From positions 1 through 45,608 of the forward strand of contig CAYVEQ010000011.1 in the NCBI GenBank assembly GCA_964450835.1: a stretch of DNA of 45,608 nucleotides, given 5' to 3'. The position numbers and the translations under genes are program-made. The stretch's first letter is position 1. Every line of letters begins with the position of its first letter. The DNA comes from Caccocola sp964450835 (lineage in GTDB: Bacteria; Synergistota; Synergistia; Synergistales; Synergistaceae). Under the pieces are notes generated by a model, which was not told where the DNA came from, searched no databases, and was given only the letters and a program-made list of their open reading frames with translations. Shown one piece after another: positions 25,066 through 32,571 of the stretch.

Positions 25066-26283
25066 ATGGCGCTGACAGACACGCCCCGCTCAAACAGACT
25101 GCACATAGCCTTCTACGGACGGCGCAACGCGGGCAAATCAAGCCTCATCAATCTTGTCACGGGGCAGGCGACCGCGCTTGTTTCGGAACAGGCCGGCACG
25201 ACGACAGACCCCGTCATAAAAAGCATGGAGCTTCTGCCGCTCGGGCCGATTGCGGTAATCGACACGGCGGGCCTCGACGACGAGGGCGGCTTGGGCGAGC
25301 TTAGGATCGGCCGTACAAAAGAGATGATGAAACGCACAGACCTCGCCGTGCTCGTGATAGCGGCGGGGGATGCGGGCGACCTGTCGCGCGAGCGCGTGTG
25401 GCTCGGCGAGCTGCGCGCGGGAAAGACCGCAGTCATCGGCGCGCTCAACAAAGCGGACACAATATCGGGAAAAGAGGCGGAAGAACTGCGCGCGCATCTT
25501 GAGGCGGCGCTCGGCATTCCCTTCACGGCGCTCTCGGCAAAGAGAAAAAGCGACCGCGCGAAACTTCTTTCCGCGATAGTAAAGAACGCTCCCTCCGACT
25601 TCGAGGCTCCGGCCCTGACGGGCGACCTCTTTGCTCCGGGCGGCAACGTGCTGCTCGTCGCGCCGCAGGACATACAGGCGCCGAAAGGGCGGCTGATACT
25701 GCCGCAGGTTCAGGTGATACGCGACATACTCGACAACGGCGGCTCCGCGTTTGTCTGCACGGCGGGCAACCTGAGAGAGGCTCTCGCTGCCCTCAAAGAA
25801 CCGCCCGCGCTCGTCATAACCGACTCGCAGGTTTTTGCCGCGGTAAACGCCGCTCTGCCGCGCGAAGTGCCGCTGACGTCGTTCTCCATAATAATGGCTC
25901 GCGCCAAAGGCGAGCTTTCCGTGTTCGTCGAAGGCGCGAAGGCGATAGAGAAACTCGGCCCGGGCGACAGAGTGCTCGTCGCCGAAGCATGCACGCACGC
26001 GCCGCTTAACGAGGACATCGGACGGGAAAAGCTGCCGCGCTGGCTGCGCGCGAAAGCGGGCGAGCCGCTTGCGGTCGACATTTCGACTGGGCAGGATTTC
26101 CCGAAAAATCTGAAAGACTACTCGCTGATACTCCATTGCGGCGGCTGCATGTTCACCCGCAAGCAGCTCATGTCCCGCATAATCGAGGCGAACGAGGCGC
26201 AGGTCCCGATAACCAATTACGGCGTCGCGATTGCGCAGCTAAACGGCATACTCGACAGAGTCACGGAAGTATTCAAAAAATAA
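25066..26283 (+). CDS. hydF: [FeFe]-hydrogenase maturation GTPase HydF
   Basis: A 405-residue scaffold GTPase on which the 2Fe subcluster of the H-cluster is assembled before transfer to the hydrogenase. The GTPase domain has G1 GRRNAGKSS, G3 DTAGL, and G4 NKAD. A dimerisation domain follows (about 180-270). The C-terminal cluster domain contains EACTHAP and HCGGCMFTRKQL, giving the CxH and HCxxC ligands. It starts behind AAAGGAGG. The partner radical-SAM genes hydE and hydG and the hydrogenase itself are not in this window. Confidence 0.96.
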   Translation: MALTDTPRSNRLHIAFYGRRNAGKSSLINLVTGQATALVSEQAGTTTDPVIKSMELLPLGPIAVIDTAGLDDEGGLGELRIGRTKEMMKRTDLAVLVIAAGDAGDLSRERVWLGELRAGKTAVIGALNKADTISGKEAEELRAHLEAALGIPFTALSAKRKSDRAKLLSAIVKNAPSDFEAPALTGDLFAPGGNVLLVAPQDIQAPKGRLILPQVQVIRDILDNGGSAFVCTAGNLREALAALKEPPALVITDSQVFAAVNAALPREVPLTSFSIIMARAKGELSVFVEGAKAIEKLGPGDRVLVAEACTHAPLNEDIGREKLPRWLRAKAGEPLAVDISTGQDFPKNLKDYSLILHCGGCMFTRKQLMSRIIEANEAQVPITNYGVAIAQLNGILDRVTEVFKK

Positions 26284-26291
26284 AAAAACGC

Positions 26292-26334
26292 GCGGGATCC
26301 GCGCTCTTCGCGCGATAATCCCGCGCGGTCCGCG
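26292..26334 (+). terminator. Inverted repeat after hydF
   Basis: CGCGCGGGAT is repeated inverted as ATCCCGCGCG with a long internal arm. There is no clear T-run on the plus strand, so terminator function is weakly supported. Confidence 0.35.
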
Positions 26335-26455
26335 CACGGAAGGCATATCGAATGAGGGGCGCGCCTGTAAGTTATAATAAAAAAATACAACATCCCGCGC
26401 GCGAGGCGCGGACGCGCACGTTTGCCGCGGAAAATTTTTAACGGAGGGGTAAGGC

Positions 26456-27682
26456 ATGACAGGCGGATATGACTTCAGGTATCAGCTCAGCACAATGGCG
26501 AAAGAACGGCTCGACCCGACTGAAATAGGGATAATGATAAAACTCGCGATAAAGAACAAGGCGATTTCCCTCACTGCGGGAGAGCCCTCCGCCGACCTCT
26601 ACCCGACGGAGGAGCTGAAAAAAGCCTTCGCGGCCATGTTCGACGACCTGTCGCTGCTTGGCTACGCGAAAGAGGACTACGGCTACCGCGGACTGCGCGA
26701 CTGGATAACGGAGAGGATGAAAGCGGACAGCCTTGCCCCCGACTGGGTAACAAGTGACAATATCCTGCTCACGAACGGCGCGGGGGAGGCAATCGAGCTG
26801 GTCGCCGAGACGCTGATTGACCCCGGCTGCACAGTGCTTGTCGAGGCGCCGACATTCACCGAAACGCTGCTGACCTTCCGCAAGCAGGGGGCGAACTGCG
26901 TAGGCGTACCCTCCGACGACGACGGCATAATTCCCGAAGAATTCGAGAAACTGCTCAAAACCCGCGGCGCGCGTTTTCTCTACACAATACCGAACTTCCA
27001 GAACCCGAGCGGGCGCACATCGCCGCTTTCGCGGCGCGAGGCGATTCTCGAAATCGCCCGCCGCCATGACGTACCGATATTCGAAGACGACCCTTACCAC
27101 TACCTGAGCTACGACGGGGAGCCTCCTCTTAGCTATCTGAAACTGGCGGGGGACGACAAGCGCGTGCTCCACTCAAACAGCTTCTCAAAGCTCATCGCGC
27201 CCGGAATACGCTGCGGCTGGCTCGTCGTTCCCGACGCGATAATACCGCACCTCAACGCTCTCCGCGTCAGCGCCGGGCTGACGCGCCCGGCCATTTTGCA
27301 AAAGGGCGTCTGCGATTACCTCACGTCGACGGATTTCGCGGGCCGCGTGAAGTTCCTGCGCGGCGCCTACCGTAAGCGCCGCGACGGAATGATGCGCGCG
27401 ATTGAAAAACATCTGGCGCCGCTCGGAGTGAGGTCTAACCATCCGAAAGGCGGCTTCTTCGTCTGGTGCGAGGCGGACTTCATCGGCGACATGACGGCCT
27501 TCGCGAGATTTGCCGTCGAAAATAAAAAAGTCGGCATAATACCGGGCAGCGCCTTCTACACAGCGGACCAGGCGCGCGACGGGCGCGGCGCTTTCCGCCT
27601 CTCGTTCGCGAAGGTTGACCCAGCGACTGCCGACGAAGGGCTGCGCAGACTCGCCGAAGCAGTAACGGAATATAAAAAATAG
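26456..27682 (+). CDS. PLP-dependent aminotransferase (class I/II, LysN/ARO8-like)
   Basis: A 408-residue fold-type I aminotransferase, as in 2-aminoadipate/aromatic aminotransferases related to MocR proteins but without the DNA-binding domain. Landmarks are LGYAKEDYGYRGLRDWI, TNGAGEAIELVAETL, YTIPNFQNPSGRTSPLSRR, IFEDDPYHYL and the PLP lysine in HSNSFSKLIAPGIRCGW. It is cytosolic and likely part of amino-acid fermentation. The substrate is not determinable. The start follows GGAGGGGTAAGGC; a perfect TATAAT at 26373-26378 suggests its own promoter. Confidence 0.92.
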   Translation: MTGGYDFRYQLSTMAKERLDPTEIGIMIKLAIKNKAISLTAGEPSADLYPTEELKKAFAAMFDDLSLLGYAKEDYGYRGLRDWITERMKADSLAPDWVTSDNILLTNGAGEAIELVAETLIDPGCTVLVEAPTFTETLLTFRKQGANCVGVPSDDDGIIPEEFEKLLKTRGARFLYTIPNFQNPSGRTSPLSRREAILEIARRHDVPIFEDDPYHYLSYDGEPPLSYLKLAGDDKRVLHSNSFSKLIAPGIRCGWLVVPDAIIPHLNALRVSAGLTRPAILQKGVCDYLTSTDFAGRVKFLRGAYRKRRDGMMRAIEKHLAPLGVRSNHPKGGFFVWCEADFIGDMTAFARFAVENKKVGIIPGSAFYTADQARDGRGAFRLSFAKVDPATADEGLRRLAEAVTEYKK

Positions 27683-27708
27683 AAAAACGCGGCAGCGGAA
27701 CGATAAAG

Positions 27709-27740
27709 GGCCCGGAGGGAAATTCGCCGGGCCTTATGAT
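27709..27740 (+). terminator. Intrinsic terminator after the aminotransferase
   Basis: GGCCCGG/CCGGGCC stem followed by TTATGATTTTT. Confidence 0.7.
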
Positions 27741-27940
27741 TTTTGCGTAAAGCCGGCGGCTGCGCGGAAAGACAAAAAATCTCAACCGCGGCATGCGGCT
27801 CAAAAATATCGCGCGCGAGATGTAGCGTTTTATCCGTCCCTCTCTTTGCATCAGCGCCCCGCCGTCCGGGCCGGCCTCGCGGACTTCGCTCCTTTTGCCA
27901 GCGTTACAAAAGGCTTCGCGTCCGCGCGAAAAGAAAAAAC
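27741..27940. other. Intergenic stretch with no supported gene
   Basis: Between the terminators at 27709 and 27941. Open frames here are fragments that read through the terminator on the other side; I see no RBS-backed gene or RNA. Confidence 0.6.
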
Positions 27941-27977
27941 GCGCCCCGTCGCTTAAATGGCGGGGCGCTGTTTTTTT
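27941..27977. terminator. Bidirectional terminator
   Basis: Stem GCGCCCCGTC/GGCGGGGCGC-like with flanking A-run and TGTTTTTTT. It ends the minus-strand serine dehydratase transcript. Confidence 0.8.
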
Positions 27978-28025
27978 GTTTCTTCGGCTTTTCGTCCGAA
28001 GGGGAGGAGCCGCGAGAGAAAAAAT

Positions 28026-29582
28026 TTACCGCGCCGCGTTCTCGAGGCGCTCGGCAATTTTGCGGGCCGTCGGGGCTTTTCCGAGGCCGCCGAAGGTGCA
28101 GCGCAGCTCGGACGGGAGTTTTGTTCCGACGTCGTACATCGCCGCTATCGTTTCGTCGAGAGGAATGACCTTGTCATAGCCCGCAAGCGCCATATTGGCG
28201 CAGGAAAGGGCGTTAGCGCCGCCCATGACGTTCTTTCCGAGGCAGGGGACTTCTACGCGGCTCGCGACAGGGTCGCAGGCAAGGCCCGTGATGTTCTGCA
28301 AAGACATCGAGGCCGCGTCCGCGCACTGCCTCGCGCTCCCGTCCATGAGCTGCACAAGCGCCGCCGCCGCCATGCCGGAGCCGGCGCCGCACTCCACCTG
28401 GCAACCGCCGACTTCCGCCGCGAAGGTCGCACCTTCCGCTATGAAAACGCCGACAAGTCCGGCAGCGAGCATAGCGCGCGTAACGTCGTCCCTGCTTTTG
28501 CCGAGGGCTCGCGCAGCGCCGATGACGGTCCCCGGCAGACAGCCGCATGAACCCGCGGTAGGCGCCGCCACAATCACGCCCATCGCGCTCTTTGCCTCCA
28601 TCACCGCCGTGACGGACTTAATGACCGCGTTGAGCAGCCCGCAGGGAAGGAGCGCTCCCGAAGCGGCGGCCGGCTCAATCAGCCGCGCCTGCGGGCCGAG
28701 TATCCTGTCCTTGTAATCCGTGCCGGAGAGGCCGAAATCGAGAGACCTTTCCATAATTTCAACGAGAGAGGACATTCTGTCGAAAACCTCCGCGCGCGTT
28801 ACGCCGCCGCGCGAGGCCTCGTACTCCGCGGCAAGCTCCCACATCGCGAGATTTTTCCCGTCGTTCCACGCGAGAGCCGCCTCGGCGGTGGAGAAGGGAA
28901 CAGAGCAGCCGGCGCGCGAAAGCGTCGGAAGCACAGGGTCGACGAAAATCACCTCTGCCGCGCCCGAGTCTCTCAAAAGAGCGGAAAGAGCATCTCTGTC
29001 CGGCTCCGCGCCGAATTTAAGCGAAAGCAAAGACATTCCGCCCCGTTCTTCGACGCGCGCGAAATCGGCCCCGCATCCTAAGCCCGCCTCCGCACGCCTT
29101 TTGTCGAAAATCGCAAGAACCTCGTAAAAATCCCCGCGTATCGAAACGGGGAAATCTTCAAAGCGCGTCATCTCAATCATGCCGCCGCCGGTTGAGAGAG
29201 CTTCCCATCGCCGCGTCACGCCGCCGCGCGACGTCAGCTCTATCCTGTAGGTGTTCGGGTGCTTCGCGCCGAAGTCGTAAACGCGAAACTCCACGTCCAT
29301 GCCGGACTTTTTCGAGATAGCGCGGTAATTCTCCGCGCCCTCGTCAGTCAGCGGAACGCCAGCGAAGCCGCAGACCAGTCCCATATCGGCGCCCTGTCCT
29401 TCGTGAGTGGCGGCAAGAGAGCCGTTTACGTCAAAATCCACGACGGCGCGCGCAGGTGTCCCGCCGAGCGACATGCGCGCGATTTCCGCGATGCGCGCCG
29501 ATGCTGCGGTGTGAGAACTGGATGGCCCGCGCATCACGGGCCCGATAACGTCGTTAAAAATGCTCGCCGGCATTGCGGCCAT
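28026..29582 (-). CDS. sdaA: L-serine dehydratase, iron-sulfur type, beta and alpha domains fused
   Basis: A 518-residue [4Fe-4S] lyase converting L-serine to pyruvate and ammonia. The N-terminal beta domain has DVIGPVMRGPSSSHTAA and HEGQGADMGLV. The C-terminal alpha domain has GVIVAAPTAGSCGCLPGTVI, EVGGCQVECGAGSGMA and GGANALSCANMALAG, whose cysteines ligate the cluster, and a tail PSELRCTFGGLGKAPTA. Many anaerobes have separate sdaAA and sdaAB; here they are one chain, longer than E. coli SdaA. GGAGGAT precedes the start region. It supports serine fermentation. Confidence 0.92.
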   Translation of the reverse strand: MAAMPASIFNDVIGPVMRGPSSSHTAASARIAEIARMSLGGTPARAVVDFDVNGSLAATHEGQGADMGLVCGFAGVPLTDEGAENYRAISKKSGMDVEFRVYDFGAKHPNTYRIELTSRGGVTRRWEALSTGGGMIEMTRFEDFPVSIRGDFYEVLAIFDKRRAEAGLGCGADFARVEERGGMSLLSLKFGAEPDRDALSALLRDSGAAEVIFVDPVLPTLSRAGCSVPFSTAEAALAWNDGKNLAMWELAAEYEASRGGVTRAEVFDRMSSLVEIMERSLDFGLSGTDYKDRILGPQARLIEPAAASGALLPCGLLNAVIKSVTAVMEAKSAMGVIVAAPTAGSCGCLPGTVIGAARALGKSRDDVTRAMLAAGLVGVFIAEGATFAAEVGGCQVECGAGSGMAAAALVQLMDGSARQCADAASMSLQNITGLACDPVASRVEVPCLGKNVMGGANALSCANMALAGYDKVIPLDETIAAMYDVGTKLPSELRCTFGGLGKAPTARKIAERLENAAR

Positions 29583-29968
29583 GATATTTTATCCTCCTTG
29601 CAATCTGTGTAAGATGATTATACAGCTCAAACCGCCAGCGGGAGGCCGGCGTCCTTCGTGAAAGGCGCGCCGGGAGCGTCTCGTCGCGTAACGTCCGGCC
29701 GCTTCACGCGGGCGGGGTTACTTTTTGAAAGGCGCTTCGAGCGGCGGGGCGTCAATCACACGCGCGAAAAAAAATTTTTCAAGCGCGCAGCGCTCCGCTT
29801 TTTGAGCGGAGCTTATCTGCGTTTCGCTCTTTCGGGCGAGAACCGCGGTTTCACGCGCCGCAGCCCCGCGCGCAAATTTTTTCAGGCGCGCGGCGCGCGG
29901 TCATTCGCGAGCGAGCGCGGCGGCCGGATCTTTTCGTGAAATTTCAAAAAAAAAATTAAAATCGCCTC
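29583..29968. other. GC-rich intergenic region, no gene supported
   Basis: Contains the serine dehydratase leader (TATAAT on the minus strand at 29622-29617) and a stem GCTCCGCT/AGCGGAGC near 29790-29813 without a clear U-tract. A 93-codon plus-strand frame here is arginine-rich, has no RBS and looks like chance. Confidence 0.6.
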
Positions 29969-29997
29969 TTGACAGTTAGAAAGCGCTAACTTATTAT
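29969..29997 (+). promoter_or_regulatory. Strong promoter of a putative small RNA
   Basis: TTGACA (29969-29974), 17-nt spacer, TATTAT (29992-29997). The whole spacer is occupied by the inverted repeat GTTAGAAAGCGCTAAC. Confidence 0.85.
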
Positions 29998-30023
29998 ATC
30001 CACGTTGGTTAGCGGATGCTAAT
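29975..30023 (+). promoter_or_regulatory. Paired operator sites (GTTAG-N6-CTAA)
   Basis: Site 1, GTTAGAAAGCGCTAAC (29975-29990), lies between -35 and -10. Site 2, GTTAGCGGATGCTAAT (30008-30023), lies just downstream of the expected start. Their centres are 33 bp apart, about three helical turns. Half-sites resemble GTTAGCG. The TTAG/CTAA core recalls DtxR/IdeR-type metalloregulator boxes, but the match is partial and the regulator is not identified. Confidence 0.65.
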
Positions 30024-30284
30024 GCAAGAGATGAAAAGAATGCGGTAAAACCGCCGTCTGAAAAAACTCTTGAAAAATTGCCCGCGGGCCGGCGCACCAA
30101 CGCTCCGCAGAGCCCATACGGACGGCGAAAAAGAACGCGAAGCTCGCGGCGGGCCTTTAACGAATTACAATGCGGATAACGCGCGATTGCACCGCGCGGC
30201 AGCATAAAGCTCCTCCGGCAAGACGCAACACCACACCCCACACATCCCGGCCCGCGGCCTTCCTCCGGCGGGCCGGATTTTTTT
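30004..30284 (+). ncRNA. Putative regulatory small RNA (about 280 nt)
   Basis: A strong promoter and a strong terminator bracket a stretch with no credible ORF (only a 10-codon frame from the ATG at 30018). It can fold: CAAGAG (30025-30030) pairs with CTCTTG (30067-30072) around a hairpin GCGGTaaaACCGC. The 3' part is C/A-rich and likely single-stranded. TCCTCC occurs twice, at 30211-30216 and in the terminator loop at 30261-30266, complementary to Shine-Dalgarno GGAGGA. This is the style of C-rich Gram-positive sRNAs such as RsaE or FsrA. It does not match tmRNA, RNase P, SRP or 6S by eye. Confidence 0.6.
30247..30284 (+). terminator. Terminator of the putative small RNA
   Basis: A perfect 9-bp stem CCGGCCCGC/GCGGGCCGG, 12-nt loop containing TTCCTCC, then seven T. 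Confidence 0.9.
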
Positions 30285-30383
30285 CGCCGTGCGCGGCGGT
30301 TAAATAGTATAATCTTGCCGTCGCGCCGCGAAGGCGGCCAAGCCTCCGCCAGCGCGTATTTTTCCGGAAGGGAGCGGTTTTTG

Positions 30384-31004
30384 ATGAAAGTTCTTCTTAT
30401 AAACGGCAGCCCGAACGAGCGCGGCTGCACTTATACCGCGCTTAAAGAAGTGTCGGCGGCTCTCGGCGGATGCGGGGTGAAGTCTGAAATACTGTGGCTT
30501 GGCAAAGCCCCGATAGGCGGATGCATAGACTGCCGCGCCTGCGCGAAGCTGGGAAAGTGCGTGCAGAATGATATTGTGAACGACACAATCGCGCGTCTTG
30601 ACGAATTTGATGCGCTGGTCGCGGGATCGCCGGTCTATTTCGCCGGCCCGAGCGGACAGATATGCGCCTTCCTCGACAGGCTTTTCTTTGCCGGCAGGAA
30701 AAAGCTCACGGGCAAACTCGGGGCATCCGTCGTTTCATGCCGCAGGGGCGGGGCGACGGCGGCCTTTGACAGGCTCAACAAATATTTCACGATCAACTGC
30801 ATGCCGCTTGTTTCGTCCACTTACTGGAACCAGGTGCACGGCAACGAGCCGGAAGAAGTTCTCCAAGACGCCGAAGGCCTGCAGACGATGCGTAATCTGG
30901 GGCGCAATATGGCGTGGCTGCTGAAGTGCATAGAGGCGGGACGCGCCGCGGGAATCGCCGCGCCCGCGCCCGAAGCCGGTATTTACACCAACTTCATAAG
31001 ATAA
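30384..31004 (+). CDS. NADPH-dependent FMN reductase / iron-sulfur flavoprotein-like
   Basis: A 206-residue flavodoxin-fold protein. The FMN phosphate loop is LLINGSPNERGCTYTAL at residues 4-20. The segment GGCIDCRACAKLGKC (about 48-62) has the clustered cysteines of iron-sulfur flavoproteins, and SPVYFAGPSGQICAFLDR is the second flavin loop. It probably handles two-electron redox chemistry in the cytosol; the partner is unknown. The ATG is preceded by AAGGGAG; an upstream in-frame extension was rejected. A TATAAT at 30308-30313 could promote it separately from the small RNA. Confidence 0.88.
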   Translation: MKVLLINGSPNERGCTYTALKEVSAALGGCGVKSEILWLGKAPIGGCIDCRACAKLGKCVQNDIVNDTIARLDEFDALVAGSPVYFAGPSGQICAFLDRLFFAGRKKLTGKLGASVVSCRRGGATAAFDRLNKYFTINCMPLVSSTYWNQVHGNEPEEVLQDAEGLQTMRNLGRNMAWLLKCIEAGRAAGIAAPAPEAGIYTNFIR

Positions 31005-31022
31005 GATAAAGTTACGAATTGC

Positions 31023-31050
31023 GCGGCGGCCGGACGGCCGCCGCTTTTTT
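31023..31050 (+). terminator. Intrinsic terminator after the flavoprotein gene
   Basis: A 10-bp stem GCGGCGGCCG/CGGCCGCCGC followed by six T. Confidence 0.88.
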
Positions 31051-31351
31051 GACGGGGTTTCAAGACGCGCGAAGCCCGCCCTTTGCGCGGCGCCTCCGCG
31101 TACCGTGCGGAGCCGCCGCGGCTTTTCGCGGGAACAGCCGGCAGCGGGAGCAGCGGCGCTTTTGCCGGAGAAAAATTTAGACGCGCCCGTCGTTACTCCT
31201 CCTAAAAAAATCAGCTGCGGCGGCCTCTGTTGTCCGGCAGCGCGCGCAGTGTCAGAATTTTGCGCGCGGCGTGAGCGCCCGTCTTTCGCCCGCCGCTTCT
31301 TTTCGGCTATAATAATTTCCGGCGGCCTTGAGGGCCGGGAGCGGAGGTGTC
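31051..31351. other. Intergenic region before the secreted-protein gene
   Basis: No gene supported. A perfect TATAAT at 31308-31313 with weak -35 (TTCGCC) is the likely promoter for the secreted protein and possibly the kdsB-kdnB-kdnA set. Confidence 0.5.
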
Positions 31352-31354
31352 GTG

Positions 31355-31714
31355 TTGAAAAAAATCTTTTTTGCCGCCGCGCTCGTTCTTATGCTTTGCG
31401 GCGCGGCTTCGGCTTTCTCGAAGAGAGGCTACATTCCCGGAGGTGAGCCGCTCACCTACAGAGGGTTGCGCCTTTCCGAATCGGGCGTGAGCGTAACCGT
31501 TGTCAACCGCGGCGACAGAGCCGTGCTCTTTAACGCGGCGCTTGCTTTCCTCGACGGGCGGCGGCGGGAGACGGGCGACGTCTACATAGAAAAGACCGTA
31601 ATCGAGGCGGGTTCATCCGTCGCCTTCAAAAATCTTTACTTAAAAGGCGACTATAACGCCTGCAGGAAGGCGGAGTCGCTGCGCTGGACAATTTACGTTT
31701 TGGAAACACGTTAG
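31355..31714 (+). CDS. Small secreted protein of unknown function
   Basis: A protein of about 119 residues. The signal peptide is LKKIFFAAALVLMLCGAASA with signal peptidase I cleavage likely after ASA; the cysteine lacks a proper lipobox. The mature part, about 95 residues, looks beta-rich (GLRLSESGVSVTVVNRGDRA, VLFNAALAFLDGRRR), like a small periplasmic beta-sandwich. I recognise no family. The start is TTG 31355 (6 nt from GGAGGT) or GTG 31352. It lies 41 bp upstream of kdsB on the same strand. Confidence 0.7.
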   Translation: MKKIFFAAALVLMLCGAASAFSKRGYIPGGEPLTYRGLRLSESGVSVTVVNRGDRAVLFNAALAFLDGRRRETGDVYIEKTVIEAGSSVAFKNLYLKGDYNACRKAESLRWTIYVLETR

Positions 31715-31755
31715 ATAAGGCCGCATCGCGCGGCCGCTCTCGGGAGGTAAAGAGA

Positions 31756-32496
31756 ATGAAAACCCTTGCGGTGATACCGGCGCGGTATTCCAGCACGCGG
31801 CTGCCCGGCAAGCCGATGATTGAAATCGCGGGCGTTCCGCTCGTCGTCCGCGTGCTGGAAAATGTCTTAAAATGCGCCGGCGTCGACAGAGTGATAGTGG
31901 CCACGGACGACGGACGGATAGCCTCTCTCGTCGAAAGCCGCGGAGGCGAGGCGGTGATGACGCCGCCGGAACTGCCAAGCGGCGGCGACCGCGTGGCTTA
32001 CGTGGCAAAGCGCGTGCCCTCCGACTACGTGCTGAACGTCCAGGTCGACGACCCGCTTGTCGGCGCGGACATGATAGACCCGCTGGTCGAGGCGCTTGAC
32101 GCCGACCCGTCCGTGATGCTCGCTCTGCTTGTAAAGCGCATAGAGCGCATGGAAGAAGTAAACGACAAGAGCGTCGTCAAGGCCGTCTTCGACGCGAAAG
32201 GCCGCGCCCTTTATTTCAGCCGCTCTCCGATTCCCTACCCGCGCTGCGGGGGCGGCGTGTGGTACAAGCACATCGGCCCCTACGGCTGGCGGCGGGATTT
32301 CCTGCTTGACTTCGCCTCGTCGGGACAGACGCCGCTTGAAAAGACGGAGAGCCTCGAAATGCTGCGCGTGCTCGAGCGCGGACACGCGATACAGTGCGTT
32401 CGGGCGGCGCGCGACACGATAGAGATAGACACGCCCGACGATCTTGTGAAAATCGAAAAATATTTCTCGGCCTCGGGCAGCGGGGCGGGGGTATAA
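31756..32496 (+). CDS. kdsB: CMP-Kdo (or CMP-Kdo8N) synthetase
   Basis: A 246-residue cytidylyltransferase that activates Kdo or an amino derivative with CTP for LPS inner-core assembly. The CTP loop is VIPARYSSTRLPGKPMIEIAG; SGGDRVAYV replaces the common SGT(D/E)R, and LNVQVDDPLV replaces NVQGDEP. Then come ALYFSRSPIPYPR, GPYGWRRDFL and the metal-binding EIDTPDDL. These changes hint at altered sugar specificity. The next two genes are the KdnB and KdnA homologues that make Kdo8N in Shewanella, whose KdsB prefers the amino sugar. GGGAGGT precedes the ATG. Confidence 0.9.
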   Translation: MKTLAVIPARYSSTRLPGKPMIEIAGVPLVVRVLENVLKCAGVDRVIVATDDGRIASLVESRGGEAVMTPPELPSGGDRVAYVAKRVPSDYVLNVQVDDPLVGADMIDPLVEALDADPSVMLALLVKRIERMEEVNDKSVVKAVFDAKGRALYFSRSPIPYPRCGGGVWYKHIGPYGWRRDFLLDFASSGQTPLEKTESLEMLRVLERGHAIQCVRAARDTIEIDTPDDLVKIEKYFSASGSGAGV

Positions 32497-32571
32497 TTTT
32501 AAAAGACGCGGCGCGTTGCCGTGCCGGCGCTCCCGCGCCGTTTCAACCGGAAATCAGAAAAGGAGCAGAGA

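Noticed and set aside
29658..29939. 93-codon plus-strand frame between sdaA and the small RNA
   Set aside because: Arg/Phe-rich, no ribosome site and no family resemblance; probably chance in GC-rich DNA.
30004..30284. Transcript as tmRNA, 6S, RNase P or SRP RNA
   Set aside because: None of the conserved core motifs of these RNAs are visible; the operator-controlled promoter also argues for a regulated RNA.
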